A stretch of DNA of 64,000 bases from Botryotinia globosa (lineage: Eukaryota > Ascomycota > Leotiomycetes > Helotiales > Sclerotiniaceae). The notes beneath the pieces were generated by a model. The model did not search any database and was not told the origin of the DNA. It worked only from the letters and a program-made list of their open reading frames with translations. Made by a program: the position numbers and the translations under genes. The stretch spans positions 186,001 to 250,000 of the forward strand of contig RCSZ01000024.1 in assembly GCA_014898425.1 (NCBI GenBank), given 5' to 3'. Shown piece by piece: positions 48,990 to 61,036 of this stretch; position 1 is the first letter of the stretch, and every line of letters starts with the position of its first letter.

Positions 48990-50450
48990 AAAATAGTATT
49001 ATCATAAATTCAGATACTATATAGCATTATTGTGTAAATAAAGATTGATTTATAAATTATAAAGAATATAAAATCCCAAAATCCCAAAATATAGTTAATG
49101 GAGAATCTATATTAATATTGGAGTATAAAGATATTTCTATTATTATAAATAATATAGAAATATTTATTTATATAATAAAGTATATTTTATTATTAAAGTC
49201 AATTTTAATTAGTATTAAGCAAATTGTTAAAAAGAAATGGATTTATAAAATATTATCCTCTAGCAATATTTATAAATTTTCAAAAGAAAATCTAAATATA
49301 ATAACAAATACTAAATAGATTAATAATAATTTCTACTTAGAATGTAAAATAAACTATAATTTATTAAATTATAATAAAATGAATATTATTTATAATAATA
49401 ATAAAGATTCTAAGATAAATCAAATAAATGAATTTGAATCTAAAAAAGAATCAAAATTCTATAAAGAGTTTAATAATAATAATACAAATCTAAATAATCT
49501 AGACATATAGCATAAGCATTTAAATTATATAAATAAAGATTATATTACAAAAATATTCAAAATAAAAGATTCTAAAAAGAATTTATATTATTATAAAGTC
49601 TATATATATGCTAAAATAATACAAAATATTAGTAAATTCCTATCTAATTTGAAATTAGGGTTATTTAATAAAATTAGAGTTGATATTTGTGGACTATTTT
49701 AAACCCTAGAATTAAAAGAAGAAAAATATTTAATTATTTCTATTGATTGAGCTATGCGAGATATATGAATATATTCCATAGATTTAAATTTAATGTTTAT
49801 AATATATTAAAAGAAGTGTTTTATTTGATATATAATCAATTTAATATTAAAACAAAAGTGATAAGATTTAATAATACTAAAGAATTTGATTCCAATGAAT
49901 AGAATTTATTTACTAAATCAAAAAATATTATATTAGAGTTTATAAGCTTTCATTATTATTTCTAAAATAGAATAATCGAAAAATCAAATATATATTTAGT
50001 AGAAAGATTATTAATATTTATAAAAGATAAAAATCTATCTATATTCTTATAGCTTAATATATTAAAGGGAATAGTTTATATTAAGAACAGATATTATAAT
50101 AGGATTATAAATAGCTCACTCATTATGTTATTATATAATAAAGAGCTTAATATAAGCGATATTAGAGTTCTAGAATTCTTAGCATATATATTAAAATATA
50201 AAGAAAAAAGGTGAAATAAATTTGATTATAAATCAGAAAAAGAAATTATAATAAGATTTGAATTATCTAAAAATTTATTATTTTATATTTTAAATAGAAA
50301 TAAAATAATGAATTCTAATGATTTTATTATTAAGGAAAATCTCTTATATTATAATAATGAAAAAATTGATAAAAATTCTACAATAAATAATCTATTAGAA
50401 GATCTAAATATAAAAAACCTAAAAACTGAAGATTAAGTAGAAAAAGTAGA
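48990..50450 (+). pseudogene. Copia protease and integrase remnants
   Basis: The protease region reads INSDTI then HYCVNKDWFINYKEYKI near 49,000-49,070. The catalytic Asp-Ser-Gly triplet has become Asn-Ser-Asp, G->A type changes. Frame 49,118-49,318 (66 codons) continues the domain. Integrase begins near 49,510 with HKHLNYINK; the first catalytic Asp region reads RVDICGLF near 49,678. The post-integrase domain reads FDYKSEKEIIIRFELSK and RNKIMNSND near 50,220-50,325. Several TAG, TAA and TGA stops; not functional. Confidence 0.8.
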
Positions 50451-50595
50451 TATATATAATAATATATATAATGAAAATTTCAATGAAAATATTGATTTTA
50501 ATATAAATAAAAACAAATTAATAATTGAAATTCCATTTAATTCTAATTTATCTATTTCTGTTACATAGTTTAAGTATATATAAAGAGTAGAACTA

Positions 50596-51104
50596 AGAGT
50601 GCTGGCTCCTGCTCTCTATATATGTAACGCTTTTTCAACTAAAATATAAGATTATTCAACTTTTTATACCTTAGTTTATTTCTTATAATAAGAAATAAAT
50701 TATAATTTTTTTTAAAAAATGTTGTTTAATTAATCAAATTTTATAAAAAAAAAATAGAATATTCTTTTCTAATTTTTGAAATAAGATTTGAAAAAGTTAA
50801 AATTGAAAATTCTGAATTTTGATAAAAATTCGCTTATTTTATATAAGAAAAACATTATATATTAAAAAGTTTAAAAAAATTCGATTTCAATATTATATAA
50901 TTATTCAACAAAAATAGTAAACAATATTTCAAATAATTTGTTATATCTTGATTCTAATTATTTATTATTTTCAATTTTTTAAAAAAGAAAATATAGAGAT
51001 TTGAATGAAATATTTAATATAATAATTTGTATAGGAAAACCTCATTTTTATAGGGATTTTATTATATATATTACAAAGATACAGTGAGTAGAGGCCAGAA
51101 CTCT
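50596..51104. mobile_element. M1-family TIR element inside copia
   Basis: 509 bp, TIRs AGAGTGCTGGCTCCTGCTCT and AGAGTTCTGGCCTCTACTCA. The left flank is TA and the right flank CA, a one-base change from the expected TA. The interior carries the family's 'gggattttatta' and 'cgcttattttatataag' segments. It separates integrase from RT of the copia element. Confidence 0.88.
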
Positions 51105-51109
51105 CATAA

Positions 51110-52270
51110 TTAGATATATATAATCTCACTTATTTATAATATATATAAAAAGAAAATCAAGATTATAAATTTAAATTAAATAATAATAAAAATATTAGTG
51201 ATAATCAATATCAAAATAATTTATTATTATATTTCATTATAAAAACTAAGAAAAAAGTAATAATAAAAAGGTTTTATAATAAAAATCTGTTAATTCCTGA
51301 AATATATTTGAAAGCTAAAAATTCCGATCAAAAGGAATATTGGAAAAAAGCTCTAAAATATGAAATAAAAACCCTTAAAAAAATATCTAGAATATTATTA
51401 AAAAGAAAAAAAAAGCTAAACGTTTTAAAAACTAAATGAATTTATAAATTAGATATATAGCTAAAAGGTTTAAACAACTATATGAATTAGATTATTTAAA
51501 TATTTTTGCTAGTGTAATAAAACAAATAACCTGAAAATTAATATTTGTATTAGCAATAATTAAAAAATGATATATATATAAAATAAATATGATTTTAGTT
51601 TTTGTACAGGGTGATATTGATAAAAATATATATATCAAAGCTCCTGAAATATATCAAAATAATAATATAATATTAAAGCTAAATAAAGCTCTATATGAAT
51701 TAAAACAGTCCACTAGAATCTAATATACTACATTAAAAAGCATATTAAATAAATTAAATTTTATTAATATAAAATCAGATGAATATATATTTATAAATCA
51801 ATATTCAGGGTGAATATTGAATATATTCGTTGATGATATTGCTATTATAGACTCTAGCAAGGTTTTCATCAAAGATTCTATTAAAAATCTAAAAAATTAT
51901 TTAGATCTAAAAGATTTAGATCTAATAAAGAACTATTTAGATGTTCAAATTAACTTAAATAAAGATTATATTGAATTATATTAAAAAGATTTAAAACTAG
52001 AAGATTAAACCCCTATAGCTATACTTATGGTTACTAAAAATAATATAAAAATGAATTCTAATAAAGTCGATTTAGACAAAATAAAATGAGTTTAAAAAGC
52101 AATAGGAAAACTATTATATTTAGTATTAGGAATCAAATGAGATATTACTTATTCTATATTAAAATTAGCAAGATATATATCTAATCCTAATAAATATTAT
52201 ATAATAACTATAAAAAGAATATTTCAATATTTTAAAAAAAATAAAACATTTACAACTATATATACAAAAG
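51110..52270 (+). pseudogene. Copia reverse transcriptase and RNase H remnants
   Basis: Starts with KEYWKKALKYEIKTLKK (typical RT entry) near 51,330. Then come QGDIDKNIYIKAPEIYQ near 51,610, KLNKALYELKQSTRI near 51,680 and the catalytic FVDD at 51,826-51,837. Next are NYLDVQINLN near 51,940 and KAIGKLLYLVLGIK near 52,100, leading to ARYISNPNKYYI near 52,170. Arg->Lys and Trp->stop changes are RIP-like. RNase H stops at 52,270 where the TRIM LTR begins, well short of the domain's normal end. Confidence 0.88.
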
Positions 52271-52403
52271 ATATATAGTAGTAAGCTGTCAAAACTTTAA
52301 TCCCTGATATTGTGTCTTTTAAGATTAGATTGTGTGTGTGGTGTAGTGGTAAAGCTTACAACTTCTATTAGTGTTTATGCGTATTGGTTCCATGCACGTG
52401 ACA
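52270..52403 (+). mobile_element. TRIM solo LTR (copy T9), 5' end missing
   Basis: About 134 bp ending GTGACA, inserted in the RNase H region of the plus-strand copia. The first ~6 bp (TGTTAG) are absent and no target duplication was found. A-box-like TGGTGTAGTGG at 52,339-52,349 and GGTTCCATGC at 52,386-52,395 are spaced 36 bp. Confidence 0.82.
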
Positions 52404-52554
52404 AAATCAACTAACTAATAAATTAATTAAGCTATTAGATAGAATTAAATTATTAAGATTTATTGATATAATTTCAAGTTTTAATAATTATTAAAAGATT
52501 ATTAGAATTAATTTATATAAATATATATATATATATATAAAGATAACATATATT

Positions 52555-53263
52555 AAAAAGAATCGTTATTTTCAATTAAAAATAATATAATATATTGTTT
52601 TAATTCATAATAATATAACATATTTGTGTGAACAAGGGAATTCACACATAGGGAATTCACTTCAAGGAAATGACCCCAATACAAAAGCTACTGTATTGAA
52701 AGGATTAAGCGAATGCGAAAGAGACTAGCTCTTTCAGTAGTGCCTATATAAGGCCTACTACTTTCCTATTTAGCTAGCTCTTTAGATAGAATACAATTAG
52801 ACATACAGGACCTACATTACGTGGGTGCTACGTCTTCCGTATCCTTTTCGAACCAACAATATTGCTTTAATTAATAATAATATAATATATATATCTTTAT
52901 AACAGCATTCGATTTAGTATTAGCCTATAATATAATCGAATCATGTGATCATTGCTTAAAAAAGGTTTTTAGTCCCAAAACGGCCTTGAAGAGATAAAGA
53001 GTAATTGATTCTTTATTAGATTTTAAAAAAAAGCTTTATTTTATAAGAAATAGCCGGATTAAGAAATAATCGATGAAGAGATCAATAAAAATAAAAAACT
53101 AGATTAATAGAAAAAAGTATAAAATAAGGCCTTTTCCTCTTAAATGTAAAATAAGAAAGTAAAACTATTCAATACAGACTTTTCGAAATCATACGTTATA
53201 TTTCATTTTAATCGTTAATAAGAGCTAGCTTCTGTATTTTTTTATTAGCCAGTGACCTACGAT
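52555..53263 (+). repeat. R1 repeat, third plus-strand copy (split by solo LTR)
   Basis: Aligns with the 44.4-46.2 kb units from 'gttttaatt.ataataata' to 'gacctacgata', then stops; the last ~170 bp of the unit are absent. The S-family solo LTR at 52,625-52,858 splits it. As an LTR of the upstream copia this would be the 3' LTR; unproven. Confidence 0.65.
52625..52858 (-). mobile_element. Solo LTR, family S (copy S2), nearly unmutated
   Basis: 234 bp, TGTGTGAACAAGGG to AACCAACA, flanked by ATATT on both sides (52,620-52,624 and 52,859-52,863). Inverse orientation to S1. It carries a 15-bp duplication ('gggaattcac' twice) absent from S1, and CCTATATAAGG. Inserted into an R1 repeat. Confidence 0.93.
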
Positions 53264-54374
53264 AATATTAAAAAAAATCGAAATATTTGTATAAATCTAT
53301 CAATTCTATTTTCGAATAAAAACTTCTTATTTTGTTATATCTAGATTGTTTAAACTTTCATTGATATTATTTTGTTTTTAATTCAATACTTTTATTAATT
53401 ATATTATATTATTATTAATTAATAAATTTAACCCTAAGAAATATTAATATATTATTATAATTATCTGTTATTTTATTAAAATGTAATAATTTATATCAAT
53501 TATAAAACTATTTATAAAAAAGCTTATAAATCGATTGATTGAAAAAATCTATTATTTATATAATATACCTAATAATATTATATTTAATAAAAACTCATAA
53601 TTTGTTCTTGAATTTGAAAAATATCTATCTAAATATTTATTAATTGTTTTAAAATAATCTTTCTTATTTTACTCTGAATTCTAGATGAAAAGAATAAATA
53701 TTGTAATTGAATAATATTTTTATATCTTTATAAAGTTTTATTAAAATAATTAATTTGATTAATTTCTGTTTCTAGAATTTATGCTAAATAATATTATATT
53801 AAAAATCATTAATATATTTCTATTCTTTTTTAATTACAATTTTTATTTATATTTTGATATTAAATCTTTTATATTTATTTTATTAAATTTATATTATTAA
53901 CAAAAATAAGAATTTCTAAAAATTAGTAAGATTACAAATCAATTTTATTTTATTTTAATAAAATTAAAAGTATTCATAATCTAATTGATTAAAAAATATA
54001 AGAATTATATTCATAAAATCTAGATTATATTTTTTTATATAAAAAAGATAATAAAATATAAATGAATATAAAGAATATAAAAACTAATTGTTTTATAATA
54101 AAGGGTAATGATAAATACAATAATCTCTATAAAATTCTTAAGATTAAAATAGATTTAAAAAGTTTATCAATTAATTATTTGTTTTAAGAAAGTTTATTTT
54201 AATTTAATAATAAAAATCAGATTATTCTAATAATAATTATAAACGTTTAATTACTTTAAATACAAGATATTATTATAATATCAATTATATATTCTATGAT
54301 TTTTTATTTTATTTTAGATATAAATTATTAGTATATTCTATTTTTCATAAATAGGGTTTTACTCTTTTGTAGCT
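53264..54374. other. AT-rich sequence, nothing recognised
   Basis: No frame or family match seen. Confidence 0.5.
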
Positions 54375-54959
54375 TATTAGGATATATATATAATAGTAAG
54401 CTATTAGGACTTTAATCCCTGATATTGTGTCTTTTGATCAGATTGTATGTGTAGTGTAGTAATAAAACTTATAATTTCTATTGATTTTATATATATTGAT
54501 TTTATATATATTGATTTTATATATATTGGTTTTATATATATAATAGAATATTGGGGATTTAAGTGAATATAGTTTTGGGATTTCTGATTAAAGCTTGTTT
54601 GATTGAGAATAGATTTTCTTAATAAGAAGCAAATTAGAAATAAGGATATATTTGCTTAATAATTAGATATTTTGAATTCATTAATAAATTAATTATTAAT
54701 AATAAGGATATTAGTAAATATAATTGTAGTATTATATATTATATGATTAATTATATAAATAAATATTCTTTATGATTATTAGTCTTTTCGGGATGAAAAG
54801 AATAAAAGAGGGGAGCTTTATTAGGATATATATATAATAGTAAGCTATTAGAACTTTAATTTCTGATACTATGCCTTTTAGCCAGATTGTGTATATGGCG
54901 TAGTAGTAAAGCTTACAACTTCTATTAGTTCCATGAGTATTGGTTCCATGCACGTAACA
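54375..54959 (+). mobile_element. TRIM, complete two-LTR copy (T6)
   Basis: 585 bp with perfect TAGCT duplications (54,370-54,374 and 54,960-54,964). The purine tract 'aaaagaataaaagagggg' is followed by the second LTR at about 54,819. The 5' LTR is longer because of a 15-bp tandem expansion near its end (54,483-54,546). The short minus frame at 54,747 merely crosses the element. Confidence 0.94.
54483..54546. repeat. 15-bp tandem expansion inside a TRIM LTR
   Basis: Four units of TTGATTTTATATATA (the last TTGGTTTTATATATA), the RIP-mutated form of the TTGGTTCCATGCGTA unit present one or two times in other LTRs. Confidence 0.85.
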
Positions 54960-54964
54960 TAGCT

Positions 54965-55747
54965 CTTCTACTCTTATAATATAATATAAGTCTTTACCTG
55001 TACTATAACAATTATATTAGGTCTTTCAAGGTTAAACTTATTACTTTTTGATTTATTAATATTAATCCTTTATAAGTTTACAATAGAATTCTCAATGATA
55101 TTAATTATTCTGTTTAATTGTGATTGCATTTTGAACTTAATGAATTTCAAAATAAAATTATGTGTTTTTCTTAAATATAACCTATAATTATATATCTATA
55201 AATTATTTGATAGTAATAATGAATACTATTATTAAGCTAAGTACTTTATTTTTTAATCATTACTATTTTTCGCTACTAATTTATATTATTTATTATCTTC
55301 TCAATTTATTAGCTTTTCTATTAAACTATAATATAATTATATAAATCAAGATTAAAGAGATATTTATAAGTTATTATTAGTGTCTATTATAAAAGAGCTA
55401 TTCCTATAGAGAAACCTATTTAAGAATTTTCTTTTTCTTTAATCAACTAACTCTTTAAATTACATATATAGTATAAAATAGAATCTAAATTCTAGTTTAT
55501 ATTATTCTTAGATTAGTATTAATTAGTAGTATTACGAATTAGTCAATCTATTACTTTTATAACATATGGTTATATTTAATAACTTTGTTTTTTTCGAGTA
55601 AAGTTAGTATTATTATTTTCATACTCTCATTTAATCTTCTCTTTAATATATAGAGTAAGCTATAACTACTAGTAAAAGCGAAGTACTAATTAAAATTAAT
55701 AATAAGGAGTTTGAAAATGCGAGAGTTTCTATTAAGAGTTTCTATTA
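54965..55747. other. AT-rich spacer
   Basis: The sequence 'ttcgctactaatttatatta' near 55,268 is repeated at 63,602, immediately right of TRIM copy T7. No gene; the frame at 55,162 is an AT-rich open stretch without motif. Confidence 0.5.
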
Positions 55748-56586
55748 CTCGGCAAAATAATTAAAGACGCATAGTACAAATTAAAATTGACTACAACTTT
55801 TACAAATATTAAGCAAATTAATTATGATTAAATTATAATATAGATTATCATAATACTTATATTATGTGAGAATATAAAAAGAATTGAAATTAAATAAAAT
55901 AAAATACAAGCTATCAAAATTATTGAGTTTAATCAAAAAGTGCTTATTTCTTTTTAGTTTTTGAATTATTAATAATTCAATTAATTAATATATTTTGATA
56001 TTGAAAATTTAATATATAGTTAAATAAAAGAATATCTTTTAAATAATATTCTTTTTATAGATTTGAATATAGAATTAAAAAAAGATATTGAAATTTAAAG
56101 TGAAAAATTTATAAAATTTATTATTTTTGAGAGAGTAAATTTGTTTATTTCAAGGATTTCAAGGATTTCAAGGATTTCAAGGATTTCAAGGATTTCAAGT
56201 ATAGAAATTCGAAAATTTGAAACAACTTTTTTATTTCAATTTTTAATAACTTTTTTATATTCAAAAATTAAAAATAAAACTTTTTAATATATAAATATTT
56301 ATTCAATTTTTAACAATATATTAAAATCTAAAAATATATAATTAAAAATTAAAGGAGATATAAAACATCTAAAAAAAAACTTTTAATTTATATTTATTTT
56401 TAACAATTTATAAACTTTAATATAATATTTCTTTTTAAATATTTATTCAAATTATATAAAACTTTCTTAATATCTATAAATCATATTAATAAATCATATT
56501 TTTAAATTATATATAATTTGATTAGCTTTTGTAGAAGTTATAATTAATTTAAATTTGTATTATACATGTTTAATTATTTTGCCGAG
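55748..56586. mobile_element. M3-family TIR element
   Basis: 839 bp flanked by TA. Ends read inward CTCGGCAAAATAATTAAAGA and CTCGGCAAAATAATTAAACA and stay similar for about 60 bp ('acaaatt.aaatt.a.tac'). Same family as 26,763-27,553. Contains a 9-bp array at 56,148-56,199. No coding capacity. Confidence 0.88.
56148..56199. repeat. 9-bp tandem array (TTTCAAGGA), 5-6 units
   Basis: Perfect units; retains C and G although the surrounding M3 element is AT-rich, so the expansion may be recent. Confidence 0.93.
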
Positions 56587-57795
56587 TAATATATTATAAT
56601 AAATTGATTCTAATTTTCGAGATGATCTTAATTTCTTTTATAATATAACCCTAACCCTAGCCCTAAGCCTTAGTTTGACCTTTAGTCATATAGTTTCTAA
56701 GTATTTTAATTACTAATTAAAAACTATAAATTATATCAAGATTATTTTCAGAGTAATTAGCTAAAACAATTAAGCTTTAATTCATTAAAAGTTTTATATA
56801 TGTTTAAATATGAGAATGATACTTATAGCGATATATAATTATATAATATATAGAGTATACATTTACTTGATTTGCTTTTATACATACGATTATATTTGTG
56901 GTATAGTTACTCAGATAATTTAAATAAAATAAATATTAGTTATAGTCTGTTTATTAAATAAGATTCTTTCAAATAATATTAAAAAAAAAACAAAGAAACC
57001 TCACGAAATTAAGAATAAGAATCGTAATAAAAATCAAGATAAGAATAAACCTTGACTTTTTAAATTCTTGATATCAAACCAATTTATCGAAATGCTAAAG
57101 AATGTTTTAATAATCTTAGAGCAAATAGGTTTAGAAATAACCTTGATAGAAAAGAGAAAAGTAGAAGTATTATTTATTATTAAATATTGATAAAAAAGTT
57201 ATTTTCTTATTGATATTTAAAAGATGTATTAAGAAACCAATATATTTTATATAAAAATATTGATATTTCTTTTAGATAAACATATTGTATTTTCTAATGA
57301 TACTATGAAAGAGTGTTTCTATTATAGAAGTCTTTTTAAGTTAATTCCTTAATTATACTATATAGTATTATTAAGTGGTTGTTTTATATTGATTTCGTTA
57401 TCTTATTTCTAATCTATAAATACCTATACTAGAGAATAATTAATAATTTTGAAGAATTTGAACATCTAGATAATATATTTCGAAAAAAGAACAATAATTT
57501 CTTAATCTTATATTTGTAGTAGATTTATTATAGGGATGAAAACTTTATATCATAAAAGAAAAACAATCGACTATGTAAATAAATTATATCAGAGATATCA
57601 TATTCATTTCTATATATGAAACATAATTAAATATAATATAGTAATTTTAAATTCTTAAGAGGCATTTATAGAACTTACCAACTAGATTCAATAATAGGTT
57701 CATATTTAAAGAAATTTCTATAATTTATTATATTAAATTGAATCTTCTCAATGAATTGATATTATCTTTATAATAATTCTTATGATATAGTACTT
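56587..57795. other. AT-rich sequence, coding-like in part, with a telomere-like patch
   Basis: Plus-strand reading from about 56,990 to 57,340 gives hydrophilic, protein-like runs broken by TAA and TAG, so it may be retroelement coding debris. No family motif. Telomere-like hexamers lie at 56,646-56,670. Confidence 0.4.
56646..56670. other. Interstitial telomere-like hexamers
   Basis: TAACCCTAACCCTAGCCCTAAG: about four units of the fungal telomere repeat CCCTAA with one G variant. Only ~25 bp, so it may be chance or the scar of a repair event. Confidence 0.5.
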
Positions 57796-58171
57796 GTAGC
57801 GGACAACCGGGTAGCGTAGCTTACGTAATCAAAACCACCCGTAAATAGTATAGTTCGCGTAGTATTAATAAGATAGCTTTTATAATCTTATAATACGTTC
57901 CCCTTAGTACTTATTTTAAATAAGAAATTTATATAATTAGATTAATTAAATTTCATGTTTACATAAAGGGTATATATCGTAAAAAGAGTTTTTTTCTTAG
58001 ATGTATAAAAGGGAGTCTGAATATTGAATCTAAAGTAATTATATAGTATCTTGGAGTATATCTATTACTATTATTCTTTATAATTATTAAAGAAAGAAAT
58101 TGCTAGCTTGTTCTATTCGTCTTTCGTTCTAAATTCATAAGTCTACTACTATTTATTATTACTTTATAGTA
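57796..58171 (+). repeat. Probable LTR of another family
   Basis: Begins TGTAGCGGACAACCGGGTAG, GC-rich against its surroundings. Includes 'gtataaaagggagtctga' (TATA-box-like) near 58,000 and a T-rich 'tcgtctttcgttctaa' region near 58,118. The end and target duplication (GTACT left, GTAAT right) are uncertain. It could be a solo LTR or the 3' LTR of the decayed sequence upstream. Confidence 0.5.
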
Positions 58172-58186
58172 ATTAAATTCACGTTT

Positions 58187-58390
58187 TTAATTCTTTTAAT
58201 TCTTTTAATTCTTTTAATTCTTTTAATTCTTTTAATTCTTTTAATTCTTTTAATTCTTTTAATTCTTTTAATTCTTTTAATTCTTTTAATTCTTTTAATT
58301 CTTTTAATTCTTTTAATTCTTTTAATTCTTTTAATTCTTTTAATTCTTTTAATTCTTTTAATTCTTCTGATTCTTTTAATTCTTCTGATT
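58187..58390. repeat. 9-bp minisatellite (TTCTTTTAA), about 21 units
   Basis: Perfect units for most of the length, with TTCTTCTGA variants at the right end (58,363-58,399). Confidence 0.96.
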
Positions 58391-58399
58391 CTTCTGATT

Positions 58400-59959
58400 T
58401 TTTGAAATTATTATTCTAATGATATTACTGAATATAAAAATTATTATATTGAATTAGCGAAATCTAGTATTAATATCTTTATTTTTCATGTTATTAATAA
58501 GACATAACTCGAAAATACATATATTCAAAACAATATTCAATGATAGTTCAATTTTTAAATATATTGTTAATTATCAAATTTTAATCTATTTTATTAAGTT
58601 CCTCATTCATAATTGAATTTAGAAAATAAATAATAAAATAATTAGAATATTAGTTTTACATATAAAGATATATAGGAAATATAGTCATTTGAAAGAATAA
58701 GAGCGTATTCGAATAGTTTTCTTAAATATTAGATTTAACCTCTGATCTAAGATTATTTAGTTTAATATAATATATATTCTAGTTCAATTAGAATTATATT
58801 CTGTTTAATAAAAGAAATTAGCTTGTATAAATCAGATATTGAAATGAATATTTTAATTCTAATTTAAATATAATATTAAACAGATATTTTTGAAGGTATT
58901 AGAATTAATTTTCTTTAATTGAATATTTTGAGTATAAATTTTAAACCAAATAAATAAATCAAAAGTATTGATTTATATAAAAATTTCCATTAATATATCA
59001 AGAGAAACTATCTATTATTAAATATTACTACTACCACTACTACTACTACTACTATTTTTATTATAATTGTAGATCAGAATTTCATAATAAATTTAACTTT
59101 ATTTAATTCTTAGTCTATAAATACTGATAATCCTTAATTCTTTAATATTTTATTAATAGATATTGATTTCCTGTTTTCTTAATCTATTAATATTATATAT
59201 AATCATTAATTGAAATAATAGTCTTGATTATTATAATACTATTTTACATTTTATCAATGAAAATTTAATTGTATTCCTCAAGTTTTTAAATATTCTTTTC
59301 TTCTTTTTTTTCTCTTTTTTGATTAAATTAATTAAATTCATTATTATAATATCATTGAATCCTATTTTATAATTATTACTATCTATTTTAATTATTCCAG
59401 TTTATTTTTAAATAAATTAATCAAGGTTTTTCTTTTTCAAATATATTCTCAATTTTCATCTTCAATGAGAAATCATAAAAAGTAACATAGATGAAAACAA
59501 TGTTTCTTTGACTTTCTAAGAATAAAAAATAAAGTCATTGATTAGGATACTTAAATTAACATCTTAAAATCCTAAAGATTTGTTCAATAATAATATAAAT
59601 ATTAGAAAATTAAAGATCTATTTTTATTTTTTATTTTTTAAAATATTTTATTTTTTAACTATAATTAAAGAATATTTCAATCCTGAAAATAATAATAAAT
59701 ATTATAATATAATTTTAAGAATAATCAACAACTTGTATATTCTATCTTTATAAAATAAAACTTTCTCAATAATATATAAAGTTTTCATTTCTTTATAATA
59801 TTCTAAAATACTTTTATTTCAACTATATTGTTTTTTTATTTAGAATAAATATAAGAAAATCGAAAATTAAATATATTTTATATAAAATTACTCTCTTAAT
59901 TATAAAATAATATACATTTTTTTCTATTAAATAAATATGAATATATATATATATATATA
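58400..59959. other. AT-rich sequence with a (CTA)n run
   Basis: Trinucleotide run at about 59,025-59,056 ('tactactaccactactacta'). Otherwise nothing recognised. Confidence 0.5.
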
Positions 59960-60460
59960 AGAATTGAAACCCTAGCTTATCGTACATCATTCTATTTCAT
60001 AAAGAATTCCTATATAAAAGCTATTTTCTACAAAAACTAGTTTGTCTTATTATTTATTTGATTCTTAAATAATTGATTTCAAAATTAGATATATAGTAAA
60101 TATTGATATTTTGAATCTTTACTATAAAATGTATTATTTTGATAATATTTTTAAAAGAATTATAGATTCTAAAAATTCAAAATGCTCAAAACTTGTTATA
60201 TATAATACTTTTCCTATACCAAAAAATCGATTCTTCAAAAAATTTGAAAATTATAATTTCAAAAATCTATAATTGTATGCGAAAAATCATTAAAAATATT
60301 CCATTTATTTTTTCAATTGTTTTATTGAATCATTATTTTACATATGTATCTAAATAATTTATTTTATTATTTATTGAAAAAATATTTAATTTGAAAATTG
60401 AAGACATAAGACTTCTTGATATGTTTCTATTTAGTGTATAATAAGCCGGATCTAAACTCT
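59960..60460. mobile_element. M1-family TIR element, strongly mutated
   Basis: 501 bp flanked by TA. Ends read inward AGAATTGAAACCCTAGCTTA and AGAGTTTAGATCCGGCTTAT, which match the M1 TIR pattern (AGAGTT, then CC, then GCTTA). Confidence 0.7.
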
Positions 60461-60516
60461 TATAATACTATAATTTTTATAAATAGTAAGATTTTTAAAA
60501 AAATAAGTCTGTAATA

Positions 60517-61000
60517 TAATACTAAGATACTTCTTTTTGATTGATAACTATTTTTTACGAAAACTTATTATTTAAATATATTTAGTTTTAAAGAAAATTG
60601 TATATTTATTTTTGAAATAATTATATCAATTTATTTATTTTTATATTTTCTTTGATAAAAACTAATTATTTTATTTTCAGAAATTTTATATATTATTAAA
60701 TATTCATTTAATGTTTTAAAATTCTAATATATTAGTAGTTATAGTCAAAATCAGCGGAATCTTAAGAAATCTTTGATAAATTTTTATAAAAATATATATT
60801 ATATTTATTAATTTTTTTAAAAAAAAGAAAAGCTTATTATAAAAATCATTTATATATAAATAATCAAATTATAGAATTTAATTTTAAGAAAACTATTCAA
60901 AAGAATAATAATTTAATTTCTAAAAAGTAATAAAATAGTTTATTTGGATACATTTTTGAAATTGATCAGATAGAAATGTACGATTATTATAGTTTTAGAA
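60517..61000. mobile_element. M2-family TIR element, RIP-mutated
   Basis: The inverse of the 29,516-30,005 copy along its whole length, e.g. 'aaatatatttagttttaaa' near 60,575 and 'gatcagatagaaatgtacga' near 60,964 (GACCAAATAGAAATACACGA in the other copy). Most differences are transitions. The right end is placed approximately. Confidence 0.82.
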
Positions 61001-61036
61001 ATAATATATTAAAAGAACAAACGTTTATATAAATAT

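Larger units (their letters stand above)
47305..52270 (+). mobile_element. Ty1/copia element, plus strand, decayed
   Basis: Domain order gag, protease, integrase, reverse transcriptase, RNase H is readable on the plus strand. The element is interrupted by an M1 TIR element (50,596-51,104) between integrase and RT, and truncated or interrupted by a TRIM LTR (52,270) within RNase H. Different family from the minus-strand copia: the motifs are those of classic Ty1/copia with FVDD. LTRs are not established; R1 repeats at 45.6-46.2 and 52.6-53.3 kb bracket it in direct orientation and are candidates. Confidence 0.85.

Noticed and set aside
52329..52403. Possible tRNA gene
   Set aside because: The A-box and B-box-like motifs are inside the TRIM LTR. 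I could not fold a full cloverleaf with a proper anticodon arm, so it is not annotated as a tRNA gene.
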